A DNA stretch of 64,000 bases, from the NCBI RefSeq assembly GCF_028765545.1, contig NZ_JARACP010000006.1, forward strand, positions 1-64,000, given 5' to 3'. This document shows positions 40,568-50,257 of the stretch, in pieces. Source of the DNA: Aliivibrio sp. S4MY1. GTDB taxonomy: Bacteria; Pseudomonadota; Gammaproteobacteria; Enterobacterales; Vibrionaceae. The notes beneath the pieces are model-generated. The model was not told where the DNA came from and made no database searches. It saw only the letters and a program-made list of their open reading frames with translations. Positions within the stretch are counted from its first letter, which is position 1; the number at the start of each line of letters is the position of its first letter. A program made the translations under genes and the position numbers.

Positions 40568-42919
40568 ATGAACCTGGAGCGTTCCGAGCGCATTGAGATA
40601 CCAGTTCTACCATTACGTGATGTAGTGGTGTATCCGCATATGGTAATTCCACTGTTTGTGGGCCGTGAAAAATCGATTCGTTGTCTAGAAGCGGCAATGG
40701 AGCAGAATAAACAAGTCCTACTTGTGGCACAAAAAGAAGCAGCTAAAGAAGAGCCACAATTAGATGATTTACACGGTGTTGGTACAATTGCGACAATTTT
40801 ACAATTATTAAAATTGCCTGATGGCACAGTTAAAGTATTAGTTGAAGGTCAACAACGTGCCAAAATTCATCAGTTTTTAGAGGCTGATTTCTTTACAGCA
40901 GATGCTGAGTTTTTGCTGACTCCAATTATTGATGACGCCGAGCAAGAAGTGATTATGCGCTCTGCAATTAATCAATTTGAAGGCTTTATCAAATTAAACA
41001 AAAAAATCCCACCTGAAGTATTAACTTCGCTTAATGGGATTGAAGATGCAGCGCGTCTTGCTGATACGATTGCCGCTCATATGCCACTAAAATTGGTTGA
41101 TAAGCAGGAAGTGTTAGAGCTTACTGATGTTATCGCTCGTTTAGAGTTTTTAATGAGCATGATGGAATCGGAAATCGATTTATTACAAATCGAAAAACGT
41201 ATCCGTGGTCGTGTTAAAAAGCAGATGGAAAAAAGCCAACGCGAGTACTATTTGAATGAGCAAATGAAAGCAATTCAAAAAGAACTTGGTGATTTGGATG
41301 ATGCTCCTGATGAATTTGAAGCTCTACAACAAAAAATTGTAGATGCCAAAATGCCAAAAGAAGCTCAAGAAAAAGCAGAACAAGAGCTTCAAAAGTTGAA
41401 GATGATGTCTCCAATGTCTGCTGAAGCAACCGTGGTTCGTAGCTACATCGATTGTATGGTTGGCGTGCCTTGGTTTAAACGCTCAAAAGTGAAAAAAGAT
41501 TTAGCGAAAGCAGAAGAAATCTTAAATGCAGACCATTATGGTTTAGAGCGTGTTAAAGAGCGTATTCTTGAATATTTAGCAGTACAAAGCCGAGTGACGA
41601 AACTTAAAGGACCAATTTTATGTTTAGTCGGTCCTCCTGGTGTTGGTAAAACGTCACTTGGTCAATCTATTGCTAAAGCGACGGGTCGTAAATACACACG
41701 TATGGCTTTAGGTGGTGTTCGCGATGAAGCCGAAATTCGTGGTCACCGCCGTACGTATATTGGTTCATTACCAGGTAAACTAATCCAAAAACTGTCTAAA
41801 GTTGAAGTAAAGAACCCACTTTTCCTATTGGATGAAATCGATAAGATGTCATCTGATATGCGTGGTGATCCTGCTTCTGCTTTATTAGAAGTGCTTGATC
41901 CGGAGCAAAATAGCGCATTCAGTGATCACTACTTAGAAGTGGATTACGATTTATCTGATGTCATGTTTGTTGCAACGTCTAATTCAATGAATATTCCTGG
42001 TCCATTATTGGATCGTATGGAAGTAATTCGCCTGTCTGGTTATACAGAAGACGAGAAATTGAATATTGCGAAAAGTCATCTATTGAACAAGCAAATTAAG
42101 CGTAATGGCTTAAAAGCAAATGAAATTGAAATTGACGATTCAGCAATAATGGGCATTATCCGTTATTACACACGTGAAGCTGGTGTGCGTAGTTTAGAAC
42201 GTGAAATTTCTAAATTGTGCCGTAAAGCGGTAAAACAAATCTTATTAGATAAAACGATTAAGAAAGTAACGATTAATCAGGAAAATTTAAAAGATTTCTT
42301 AGGTGTTCAACGTTGTGATTATGGTAAAGCCGATGATGAAGATCGTATCGGTCAAGTCGTTGGTTTAGCATGGACTGAAGTTGGCGGTGATTTACTGACA
42401 ATTGAAGCAGAATCTATGATTGGCAAAGGCAAGTTAACTTACACAGGTTCACTTGGCGATGTAATGAAAGAGTCTATCCAAGCAGCAATGACAGTAGTAC
42501 GAACTCGTGCTGAAAAACTAGGTATTAATCCTGATTTCTACGAGAAACGTGATATCCATGTTCATGTGCCTGAAGGTGCAACACCAAAAGATGGTCCAAG
42601 TGCTGGTATTGGCATGTGCACCGCTCTTGTTTCAAGCTTAACAGGTAACCCGGTTCGTTCTGATGTTGCGATGACAGGTGAAATTACATTACGTGGTGAA
42701 GTTCTGCCGATTGGTGGTTTGAAAGAAAAATTGCTTGCAGCGCATCGTGGTGGTATTAAAACTGTCATTATTCCAAAGGATAATGCACGTGATTTAGAAG
42801 AGATCCCAGCAAATGTAATTGCTGATCTTTCTGTGCATCCAGTCAAGTGGATTGATGAAGTATTAGCCATCGCACTTAAAAATGATCCTCAAGGTTTTAG
42901 TGTCGAAGTCTCTAAATAG
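40568..42919 (+). CDS. lon: ATP-dependent protease Lon
   Basis: 783 residues, as E. coli Lon (784). N-terminal LAN domain (PVLPLRDVVVYPHMVIPLFVGR), AAA+ module (GPPGVGKTSLG; LLDEIDKM), and C-terminal serine-lysine protease with Ser in KDGPSAGIGM and Lys in GLKEKLLAA. Degrades misfolded and regulatory proteins. Lies between clpX and hupB, as in E. coli. Confidence 0.97.
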   Translation: MNLERSERIEIPVLPLRDVVVYPHMVIPLFVGREKSIRCLEAAMEQNKQVLLVAQKEAAKEEPQLDDLHGVGTIATILQLLKLPDGTVKVLVEGQQRAKIHQFLEADFFTADAEFLLTPIIDDAEQEVIMRSAINQFEGFIKLNKKIPPEVLTSLNGIEDAARLADTIAAHMPLKLVDKQEVLELTDVIARLEFLMSMMESEIDLLQIEKRIRGRVKKQMEKSQREYYLNEQMKAIQKELGDLDDAPDEFEALQQKIVDAKMPKEAQEKAEQELQKLKMMSPMSAEATVVRSYIDCMVGVPWFKRSKVKKDLAKAEEILNADHYGLERVKERILEYLAVQSRVTKLKGPILCLVGPPGVGKTSLGQSIAKATGRKYTRMALGGVRDEAEIRGHRRTYIGSLPGKLIQKLSKVEVKNPLFLLDEIDKMSSDMRGDPASALLEVLDPEQNSAFSDHYLEVDYDLSDVMFVATSNSMNIPGPLLDRMEVIRLSGYTEDEKLNIAKSHLLNKQIKRNGLKANEIEIDDSAIMGIIRYYTREAGVRSLEREISKLCRKAVKQILLDKTIKKVTINQENLKDFLGVQRCDYGKADDEDRIGQVVGLAWTEVGGDLLTIEAESMIGKGKLTYTGSLGDVMKESIQAAMTVVRTRAEKLGINPDFYEKRDIHVHVPEGATPKDGPSAGIGMCTALVSSLTGNPVRSDVAMTGEITLRGEVLPIGGLKEKLLAAHRGGIKTVIIPKDNARDLEEIPANVIADLSVHPVKWIDEVLAIALKNDPQGFSVEVSK

Positions 42920-42951
42920 TGATGTGTAGCAAAAAACGTTGATATAACAGG

Positions 42952-42978
42952 GCTGACGAGCCGAAATGACTTGTCAGC
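42952..42978 (+). terminator. Hairpin after lon
   Basis: GCTGACGAG/CTTGTCAGC (one G.U) with a 9-nt loop, 33 nt past the stop, followed by TTATATTG. The T-run is poor, so termination may be partial. Confidence 0.45.
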
Positions 42979-43093
42979 TTATATTGATATAGCTAAGTTA
43001 AGCCTAATTGTGTGAAAGATTAATTCACTCATCAAATATCTAAATATGGACTCGTTCATTAATCATTGAATGAATAATTTAAAGGGGAATACC

Positions 43094-43366
43094 GTGAATA
43101 AATCTCAATTAGTAGATCAAATTGCTGATAATGCTGACATCTCAAAAGCTGCGGCTGGTCGCGCTTTAGACGCTTTAGTTGAAACAGTAACAGAGACACT
43201 AAAAAGTGGCGAGCAAGTAACGCTTGTTGGCTTTGGTTCGTTTCTTGTTCGTGAGCGTGCAGCGCGTACAGGCCGTAACCCTAAAACTGGCGAAGCAATT
43301 GAGATTTCTGCTGCAAAAGTACCTGCATTTAAAGCGGGTAAAGCACTGAAAGATGCGTGTAACTAA
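43094..43366 (+). CDS. hupB: DNA-binding protein HU-beta
   Basis: 90 residues from the GTG at 43094, the exact family length, (M)[30 protein letters not shown] sits 7-8 nt upstream. An ATG at 43070 would add eight residues foreign to the family and skip that ribosome-binding site. The DNA-binding arm [20 protein letters not shown] is present. Nucleoid-associated, downstream of lon as in E. coli. Confidence 0.95.
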   Translation: MNKSQLVDQIADNADISKAAAGRALDALVETVTETLKSGEQVTLVGFGSFLVRERAARTGRNPKTGEAIEISAAKVPAFKAGKALKDACN

Positions 43367-43393
43367 TCGAAATAAAGATAAAACTCTACACAA

Positions 43394-43456
43394 GCTAGCG
43401 TAACGCTAGTAGACTAGAGATTGAGTCATAGGCGCATCCAATGATGCGCTTTTTTA
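43394..43456 (+). terminator. Terminator of hupB, with an upstream palindrome
   Basis: A short palindrome CTAGCG-TAA-CGCTAG (about 43395-43409) is followed by the real terminator, GCGCATC (43432-43438) with GATGCGC (43443-43449) and six T. Confidence 0.82.
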
Positions 43457-43568
43457 TTGTTAAATTTTTCTTTTATTGAACTATTTTTTATTTTCACTAT
43501 CAATAGAAATTGAAACACTTTCTTAGGAATAGAGTATTCCGCTCAGTGATTAGGAGTTAAGACATATT

Positions 43569-45425
43569 ATGATGGATCGAATTCGCGAAGGTTCAACAGG
43601 CCTTGCAGTTAAGATCATTCTCGGTCTAATTATTTTCTCATTTGTATTTGCAGGTGTAGGTAGTTATTTAGTCGGTGGTAGTCAACCAATAGCAGCGAAG
43701 GTTGGTGAACGAGAAATTACTCGAAACGAGTTTGAACAAGTTTATCAAAATGAGCGTAACCGTATGCAATCACAGTTGGGTGACTACTTCTCAACTCTGC
43801 TAGGTGATCCTGCTTATGTTGAACAATTCCGTAAATCAGTATTAGATCGTATGGTTAATGATGCATTACTAGATAACCAAGCTCAAGATCTAGGTTTACG
43901 TGTTAGTGATGAACAAATTCGTCAAGCGATCCTTTCAATGCCTCAATTTCAAAAAGACGGCAAGTTTGATGAAGAGATTTATAACATAGCACTTCGTCGT
44001 GCAGGTTTTAGCTCTGATAGTTTTGCAGAATATTTACGTCAAGACCTAGTTCGTAATCAACTAATTTTAGCTTTAGAGTCAACAGAGTTTACGTTGCCAA
44101 GTGAAGTTAATGCACAAAATGCATTAGAAACTCAACAACGTGAAATCAGAACGATTACTTTGAATACGGCTGAATTTGCTCAAAAAGCAGCGGTATCAGA
44201 AGAAGAAGTTAAAGAATTTTATAATGCTAATAAAGAAAAATTTGTTCGACCAGAACAAGTTAAAGTTGCTTACATTGAGTTATCTGGCGCGTCATTAAAA
44301 GACCAAGCTCCAATTTCTGATGATGAAGTTAAAGAGTATTATCAAGCAAATCAAGATAAGTATTCTACGCAAGAGAAACGTGAAGTTAGCCACATTCTAA
44401 TTAACGGTGATGAAGCAGATGCTGAAGCGGTTCTTGCTCGTTTAGATGCGGGTGAAGATTTTTCAGCTGTTGCTAAAGATGTATCTCAAGATATCCCGAC
44501 AGCAAAAGAAGGTGGTTCTTTAGGTTGGATTGAACGTGGTGTTATCGATCCTGAATTTGAAGATGCCGCTTTCCAATTAGTTAATATTGGCGATCACTCA
44601 GGCGTGGTTAAATCTGCATTTGGTTATCACATTATTCAATTGAATGGTGTTGAAAAACCAACAACAAAACCTCTGGCAGAAGTAAGTGCAGAAATCAAAG
44701 CTTTCCTTGTTGATGAGCATGCAGCAGATGCATTCTATAGCTTACAAACAGAGCTAGCAGAGAAGGCATTTGAATCTCCGGATTCTTTAGATGATGCTGC
44801 TGAAGCGGTAAATGCGAAAATTATAACAACTGATTTCTTCTCTCAGGTTGATGCACCAGAAGCCTTAGCAAGCCAAGCGGTGTTACAAGCAATCTACAGT
44901 GCTGAAGTGAAAGAAGATGGTCTGAATTCTGATGTGATTGAAATTGCACCTGAACATATTATTGTTGTTCGAGTTGAGGACGTTCGTGATGAAGCCGTCT
45001 TGCCTTTAGAAGACGTGCAACAAAACGTTGTAGCTCGTTTATCACAATCAAAAGGTGAACAAAAAGCATTAGAGCTTGCTCAAGGTGTGATTGCTGCTCT
45101 TAATAAAGGTGAAACAAATTACTTAGCTGATAATGAATTAAATTTCACTGAAGCAAGAATGATCACTCGAGCGGATGAATTAGCAAATGATGTATATCGT
45201 TTGCAGAAACCTGAGCAAGGCACATCAACCTATGCGCAAGTCATGGATCGTCAAGGTAATCATGTCATTGTTGCTTTGGATGGTGTATTAGAGTTGGGTA
45301 ATGATGCGATGATTGAGCAAGTAGCGGCACGTTTATTAAGAACTCAAACTCAGCAAGATTTAACGGCAACATTAGATACCTTAAAAGCTAACTCTGATAT
45401 CAGTTATCCATTATTAGAGCAGTAA
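43569..45425 (+). CDS. ppiD: Periplasmic folding chaperone PpiD
   Basis: 618 residues. Anchored by an N-terminal membrane helix (about 12-35), with SurA-like helical segments and one parvulin domain (about 265-360; REVSHILINGDEADAEAVLARLDAGEDFSAVAKDVSQD, GGSLGWIERG). The parvulin domain of E. coli PpiD is inactive; activity here cannot be told. Interacts with the Sec translocon in E. coli. The first two codons are both ATG. Confidence 0.94.
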   Translation: MMDRIREGSTGLAVKIILGLIIFSFVFAGVGSYLVGGSQPIAAKVGEREITRNEFEQVYQNERNRMQSQLGDYFSTLLGDPAYVEQFRKSVLDRMVNDALLDNQAQDLGLRVSDEQIRQAILSMPQFQKDGKFDEEIYNIALRRAGFSSDSFAEYLRQDLVRNQLILALESTEFTLPSEVNAQNALETQQREIRTITLNTAEFAQKAAVSEEEVKEFYNANKEKFVRPEQVKVAYIELSGASLKDQAPISDDEVKEYYQANQDKYSTQEKREVSHILINGDEADAEAVLARLDAGEDFSAVAKDVSQDIPTAKEGGSLGWIERGVIDPEFEDAAFQLVNIGDHSGVVKSAFGYHIIQLNGVEKPTTKPLAEVSAEIKAFLVDEHAADAFYSLQTELAEKAFESPDSLDDAAEAVNAKIITTDFFSQVDAPEALASQAVLQAIYSAEVKEDGLNSDVIEIAPEHIIVVRVEDVRDEAVLPLEDVQQNVVARLSQSKGEQKALELAQGVIAALNKGETNYLADNELNFTEARMITRADELANDVYRLQKPEQGTSTYAQVMDRQGNHVIVALDGVLELGNDAMIEQVAARLLRTQTQQDLTATLDTLKANSDISYPLLEQ

Positions 45426-45455
45426 TCAATTTATTTGTAATTGATAAATAAAACA

Positions 45456-45487
45456 GACGGGCCCCTTAATGGGGCCCGTCGTGTTTT
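45456..45487 (+). terminator. Terminator of ppiD
   Basis: GACGGGCCCC/GGGGCCCGTC, a very stable 10-bp stem with TTAAT loop, then GTGTTTTTG. Confidence 0.88.
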
Positions 45488-45603
45488 TGCAACCCTTTAA
45501 TGGGATTTACTATTGATATTATTTATTCTTTTTGTGATGACAGATGGAAGTCGAATTTCTGAAGTATCTGATATCGATCATTTAATTAATAAAAGGAATA
45601 TCA

Positions 45604-45909
45604 ATGAAACGTATAATCTCTTTAATCAATTCTTTCTTTCTCGCTATTATTTTATTTTCAAGCGGAGCTGCCCTTGCTGAAGTCAAAGACTCAGGTAAGC
45701 ATGAAGGGATAGATGTCGTCATTAATATCAACGAGGCTGAAGCAGAGGAGCTTAAAACGCTATTAATAGGCATTGGAGATTCAAAAGCTCAAGCTATTGT
45801 TGATTATAGAAAATCAAATGGGAAGTTTGTTACGGTAGATGATTTATCTAAGGTGAAAGGGATAGGCGATAAATTAGTAGAAAAGAATCGAAATCGAATC
45901 ATACTGTAA
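45604..45909 (+). CDS. comEA: Competence-type helix-hairpin-helix DNA-binding protein (ComEA-like)
   Basis: 101 residues. Signal peptide ending near ALAEV, then one ComEA-type HhH domain (ININEAEAEELKTLLIGIG, DDLSKVKGIGDKLVEKN). In vibrios, ComEA binds incoming DNA in the periplasm and ratchets it through the outer membrane during transformation. AAAAGGA precedes the ATG. Monocistronic, with its own terminator. ppiD-comEA adjacency is common in the family. Confidence 0.9.
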   Translation: MKRIISLINSFFLAIILFSSGAALAEVKDSGKHEGIDVVININEAEAEELKTLLIGIGDSKAQAIVDYRKSNGKFVTVDDLSKVKGIGDKLVEKNRNRIIL

Positions 45910-45920
45910 TAATAAAGTAA

Positions 45921-45952
45921 AAAGGCGACCTTAATAATTTAAGGTCGCCTTT
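45921..45952. terminator. Bidirectional terminator between comEA and the peptide transporter
   Basis: AAAGGCGACCTTAA/TTAAGGTCGCCTTT, 14-bp perfect stem with a TAAT loop, flanked by A and T runs, between converging genes. Confidence 0.9.
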
Positions 45953-46025
45953 ATTTTTAATGTAATAAGAAATTATTCCAATCTACATAAATGCGTGATC
46001 ATTCTTGTTTATACAAAAATTGGTA

Positions 46026-47378
46026 TCAGTGTGCTTTTTCAGCACCATGCATCCAGCGAATAAGTGTTCCTGAGATTATTAGCAGTAATACACCTGAAAT
46101 AGTAGAAGCAATAGCGATACCAGCGAAGATATCTAATGCTCCAAGGCTTTCAACGTGTGAGCCAACAACACCAGCAATATAGTTAGAAATAGCATTAAAA
46201 CCAAACCATGTTCCCATCATGAGTGATGCTAAACGCAATGGTGCAAGTTTAGTCACTAATGATAAGCCAATTGGGGATAAGCATAATTCACCTAAAGTAT
46301 GAAAGAAGTATGCACCGACTAGCCAATACATAGATGTTTTAACTGTCAGATCACCGCCTTGTTCCATAACTGCGCCAACCATGCAAAGAAAACCAATAGC
46401 TAGAAAAAATAACGCTAAAGCAAACTTAATTGGTGAGCTTGGTTCTTTAGGACCTAATTTAACCCATAAGATAGCAATAAGTGGAGCAAATGTGATGATG
46501 AAAAATGGATTAAGTGATTGAAACCATGCCGCAGGCACTTCAAAAGAACCAATCATTCTGTCTGTATATTGTTGAGAATATATATTCATTAGGCCACCTG
46601 CTTGTTCAAAGCCTGCCCAAAACACAATAACAAATAAACCCATTACCATGATTACTTTTAAGCGGTCGATTTCGATTTTACTTAATGCGGTTGGAGACGT
46701 TCCTTTTGCTTCGGCTTTTTCTTTTGCAATGTGAGCAGCAGGGCGAACACCAATCTCACCTAAAAAGCGTTGAGCAAATAGAGATTGGATGATTAAGCTT
46801 ATAATCATACCGATACCAGCAGCAGCAAAGCCAGCTTTCCAGCCCCATAAGCCTGTAACCGAACCTGATACAACACCAGCAAGTAATGAGCCTAAGTTAA
46901 TGCCCATATAAAAAATGGTAAACGCGCCATCACGACGGTTATCTCCATTTTCATATAAATCACCAACCATAGTTGATACATTCGGTTTAAATAAGCCATT
47001 ACCCGCAATTAAGAAAGCTAAGCCTGTATAGAATAAGGATTCAACTGAAAATGGAAGAATATCGTGTGGTAATGCAAGGGTGAATTGACCAATGACCATT
47101 AAAAATCCACCAATCAGCAATGATTTACGCTGGCCTAGATGGTTATCAGCTAACCAGCCACCGATAAGAGGAGTGATATACATTAATGCAGTATAGGTAC
47201 CATAAAGGCTTAATGCGTCTTTAACTGTCCAGCCTAAACCACCGTTAATTGTTCTATCTGTTAAATACAGAACTAGAATGGCTCTCATTGCATAATAAGA
47301 GAATCGCTCCCATAACTCGGTTCCAAAAAGTAAGAACAATCCTTTAGGGTGTCCCATGATTAATTTGTTGTTTGGCAT
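46026..47378 (-). CDS. Proton-dependent oligopeptide transporter (POT/PTR family)
   Basis: 450 residues, about 12-14 membrane segments. The POT signature ELWERFSYYAMRAILVLYL is at the N-terminus (ExxERFxYY), with GTYTALMYITPLIGGWLAD after it and the second signature FYMGINLGSL. Symports di- and tripeptides with protons. It resembles E. coli DtpA/DtpB, but several paralogs exist in vibrios, so I do not assign a symbol. Confidence 0.9.
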   Translation of the reverse strand: MPNNKLIMGHPKGLFLLFGTELWERFSYYAMRAILVLYLTDRTINGGLGWTVKDALSLYGTYTALMYITPLIGGWLADNHLGQRKSLLIGGFLMVIGQFTLALPHDILPFSVESLFYTGLAFLIAGNGLFKPNVSTMVGDLYENGDNRRDGAFTIFYMGINLGSLLAGVVSGSVTGLWGWKAGFAAAGIGMIISLIIQSLFAQRFLGEIGVRPAAHIAKEKAEAKGTSPTALSKIEIDRLKVIMVMGLFVIVFWAGFEQAGGLMNIYSQQYTDRMIGSFEVPAAWFQSLNPFFIITFAPLIAILWVKLGPKEPSSPIKFALALFFLAIGFLCMVGAVMEQGGDLTVKTSMYWLVGAYFFHTLGELCLSPIGLSLVTKLAPLRLASLMMGTWFGFNAISNYIAGVVGSHVESLGALDIFAGIAIASTISGVLLLIISGTLIRWMHGAEKAH

Positions 47379-47760
47379 AGTGCTCTCTTTTTATAATGAA
47401 ATTTTATTCTTCTTATATAGTTAAATTTATACGCTTCGATGGTTACGACTGCAACATCGTACAAATTTATGTGATTTAGTTAACATATTAACTCGTTGAA
47501 ATATTTAGAAACAAAAATATTCTATTACATCTTTGGGTGCTGGATTTTAAGCTCATTTAGAGATCTAATTCTGATTTGGTGGTTTAATTTGGTTTAATAT
47601 GTCTATATTTTTGTTTATTTTGGTTTTTTAAACTTCTTTGGCGGTTTTTTTTGTATTTAACATTTAAAACGAAGGTTTTAGCTGCGATGTACTCGCTATA
47701 TATTTTTTTGAACTGAGTTGCGTGATATGCTTTACAGTAGGTTAGCTAGGTATAAAGACA
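47379..47760. other. Intergenic region between the peptide transporter and rfaH genes
   Basis: A 382-nt AT-rich gap. At 47470-47485 is TGTGATTTAGTTAACA, similar to the CRP consensus (TGTGA-N6-TCACA, nine of ten conserved positions), which could act on the transporter gene. The palindrome GTTAA-CATA-TTAAC overlaps it. The middle (about 47575-47660) has loose TTGGTTTAAT repeats. No convincing rfaH promoter boxes or ops site was found. Confidence 0.4.
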
Positions 47761-48252
47761 ATGAAAGAATGGTATTTACTCTACTGCAAGCGCGGAGAGC
47801 AACAGAGAGCAAAGCAACATCTTGAAAATCAACAGGTAGAGTGCTATTACCCTGAAATAGAAGTAGAAAAAATGGTAAGAGGAAAGAAAAAGCTTATTAT
47901 AGAGCCTCTATTTCCTTGTTATATGTTTGTTCGATTTGATTTTGAGCAAGGACCTTCATTTACAACCGTTCGTTCGACACGAGGTGTGAGTGATTTTATT
48001 CGGTTTGGTGCTAAGCCTAAAGTTCTACAAGGCGATCTTATCTATTCACTTAAAAGTGCTGAAAAACCAAAGAATATAACGGTTGATGAATTACCCAAAG
48101 TTGGGCAATCGGTAGGTATTTGTGATGGTCCTTTTATGGGGGCTGACGCTATATATAAAGAACCTGATGGAGAGAAACGTTCTATCTTACTGATTACGTT
48201 AATTAATAAGAAAGTTGAGATTAAAGTAGATAATACAAATATGGATTTTTAA
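47761..48252 (+). CDS. rfaH: Transcription antitermination factor RfaH
   Basis: 163 residues, the RfaH length (162 in E. coli). NusG-like N-terminal domain (WYLLYCKRGEQQRAKQHL, YPEIEVEKM, EPLFPCYMFVRF, VRSTRGVSDFIRFG) and a short C-terminal KOW domain of the type that refolds when RfaH binds the ops-paused polymerase. Promotes expression of long LPS and capsule operons. Confidence 0.93.
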   Translation: MKEWYLLYCKRGEQQRAKQHLENQQVECYYPEIEVEKMVRGKKKLIIEPLFPCYMFVRFDFEQGPSFTTVRSTRGVSDFIRFGAKPKVLQGDLIYSLKSAEKPKNITVDELPKVGQSVGICDGPFMGADAIYKEPDGEKRSILLITLINKKVEIKVDNTNMDF

Positions 48253-48255
48253 TTT

Positions 48256-48292
48256 AAAAAGCGCCCATTTATAAAGGCGCCTTTTTTAGTTC
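48256..48292 (+). terminator. Terminator of rfaH
   Basis: AAAAAGCGCC pairs with GGCGCCTTTTT (one bulge) around a 10-nt loop, then TAG. It lies just after the rfaH stop and faces asnB, which converges. Confidence 0.7.
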
Positions 48293-48303
48293 AGATGCAA
48301 GGA

Positions 48304-49971
48304 TTAGCTATAAGCTTCATTATGAACGGCTTGCACTGCACGACCTGATGGGTCAACACAATTTTGGAATGACTCATCCCATTCAATTGCTTTTGCTGAT
48401 GAGCAAGCTACTGATGGGCCTCCAGGGACACATTTTGCTGCATCTTCCAGAGGGAATAGCTCTTCAAATATCTCGCGATACGCATAACCTTCTTTTGTCG
48501 TAGGAGTATTGTATGGAAAGCGGAACTTAGCTGACTCCATTTGCTGATCAGTCACTTTAGCTTCAGCGGTTTCACGTAATGTATCAATCCAGCTATAACC
48601 TACACCATCAGAGAACTGCTCTTTTTGTCTCCAAGCAATCGACTCAGGAAGATAATCTTCAAAACACTCACGAAGAATGTGTTTTTCCATTTTACCATTA
48701 CCACACATTTTATCTTGTGGATTTAAGCGCATAGCGATATCAATAAATTCTTTATCTAAGAAAGGCACTCTACCTTCTACCCCCCAAGCTGCAAGAGATT
48801 TGTTTGCACGAGCACAATCAAACATATTTAAAGCAAGCAATTTACGAACAGTTTCTTCGTGGAATTCTTTTTTGTTGGGAGCCTTATGGAAATACAAGTA
48901 ACCACCGAAGATTTCATCAGCTCCTTCACCAGAAAGTACCATTTTAATACCCATGGCTTTAATTTTTCGCCCCATAAGGAACATAGGTGTTGAAGCTCGG
49001 ATAGTGGTTACATCGTAAGTTTCGATATGATAAATAACATCACGAATCGCATCTAAACCTTCTTGGATTGTATACGTCATTTCATGGTGTACTGTACCTA
49101 ATTTATCAGCAACCTCACGAGCTGCTTTTAAATCAGGAGCGCCTTCTAGACCAACGGCAAAGGAATGCAATTGTGGCCACCAAGCTTCAGATTTCTCGTT
49201 ATCTTCAATACGCATCGCTGCAAATTTTTTCGCAACAGCTGAAGTAATAGATGAATCCAAACCACCAGATAAAAGAACACCATAAGGAACGTCAGTCATT
49301 AATTGGCGCTTAACGGCATCCTCTAGAGCTTGTTTAAGGTCTTCTTTACTTGTTGGATTATCTTTAACCGCATCATAATCCATCCAATCACGTACATAAT
49401 AACGTGTAGGTTCAGCATCTTTTGAAGAGTAGAAGTGCCCTGGAGGGAATTCACTAATTGATTTACAGACAGAGACTAAGGCTTTCATTTCTGATGCCAC
49501 ATAATAGTTCCCATGCTCATCATATCCATGATACATAGGAATGATACCTATATGGTCACGGCCAATTAAATATTCATCTTTTTCTTCATCATAAAGAATA
49601 AAGGCAAAAATACCGTTTAAGTCTTCTAAAAGTTCGACACCTTTTTCACGGTATAGTGCCAGAATAACTTCACAATCAGAGTCTGTTTGGAAGGCGTAAT
49701 CGTCGGCATACTTTTCGCGTAATTCTTTATGGTTATAGATCTCACCATTAACGGCTAAAATGTGTTTTTTATCTTCGCTGTAAATAGGTTGAGCCCCGCT
49801 ATTTAAACCAACAATAGCAAGACGCTCATGTGCTAAAATTGCTTTATCTGATGAGTAAATACCAGACCAGTCAGGACCGCGATGACGAAGTTTCTTTGAC
49901 ATTTCAAGTGCGCTTGTACGAAGCGGCGCTGGATCAGTCTTTATATCTAGTATTCCAAAAATTGAGCACAT
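48304..49971 (-). CDS. asnB: Asparagine synthase (glutamine-hydrolysing)
   Basis: 555 residues (E. coli 554). N-terminal Ntn glutaminase with catalytic Cys2 (MCSIFGILDI), RHRGPDWSG and NGEIYNH; C-terminal synthetase with the ATP pyrophosphatase loop LLSGGLDSS and SGEGADEIFGGY. Transfers glutamine amide nitrogen to aspartate. The 286-nt region upstream contains a stable hairpin described separately. Confidence 0.96.
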   Translation of the reverse strand: MCSIFGILDIKTDPAPLRTSALEMSKKLRHRGPDWSGIYSSDKAILAHERLAIVGLNSGAQPIYSEDKKHILAVNGEIYNHKELREKYADDYAFQTDSDCEVILALYREKGVELLEDLNGIFAFILYDEEKDEYLIGRDHIGIIPMYHGYDEHGNYYVASEMKALVSVCKSISEFPPGHFYSSKDAEPTRYYVRDWMDYDAVKDNPTSKEDLKQALEDAVKRQLMTDVPYGVLLSGGLDSSITSAVAKKFAAMRIEDNEKSEAWWPQLHSFAVGLEGAPDLKAAREVADKLGTVHHEMTYTIQEGLDAIRDVIYHIETYDVTTIRASTPMFLMGRKIKAMGIKMVLSGEGADEIFGGYLYFHKAPNKKEFHEETVRKLLALNMFDCARANKSLAAWGVEGRVPFLDKEFIDIAMRLNPQDKMCGNGKMEKHILRECFEDYLPESIAWRQKEQFSDGVGYSWIDTLRETAEAKVTDQQMESAKFRFPYNTPTTKEGYAYREIFEELFPLEDAAKCVPGGPSVACSSAKAIEWDESFQNCVDPSGRAVQAVHNEAYS

Positions 49972-50182
49972 AAGTTCCCTCTATCTCTTCTTAATTTTTA
50001 TCATAAATTATTGTCTTGAATACAATTTGCCATCATCACTAAAAAAATCAACCCAGAAATACAAATAAAATCACAAATAGACAACCTGAATAGATAATAT
50101 TTAATATTTATACCATTTTGGTATGGAATCGTTAGGTGTGAGCGTTTTTTTGTTCGATATATAGGAGAGGTTAAGAGGAGAT

Positions 50183-50217
50183 ATGCAGATTAACGTTAAA
50201 ATGACATTAACCTGCAT
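50183..50217 (-). other. 14-bp imperfect palindrome upstream of asnB
   Basis: Minus strand: ATGCAGGTTAATGT pairs with ACGTTAATCTGCAT around CATTTTA. Both irregular positions are G.U pairs on the minus strand but A.C mismatches on the plus strand. There is no T-run. It could be an RNA hairpin downstream of the antiporter gene, or an operator for asnB. Confidence 0.5.
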
Positions 50218-50257
50218 GTTGTGGGTAAATTAATTTTAAATAATACTATCTGTCAGC

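Noticed and set aside
45567-45582. TCTGA-N6-TCATT as a CRP or CRP-S site for comEA
   Set aside because: It is centred only about 29 nt before the comEA start, which is too close for activation, and it matches the consensus weakly.
50101-50217. 38-codon minus-strand frame starting in the asnB upstream hairpin
   Set aside because: No ribosome-binding site; its start lies within a hairpin and the predicted peptide has no coding character.
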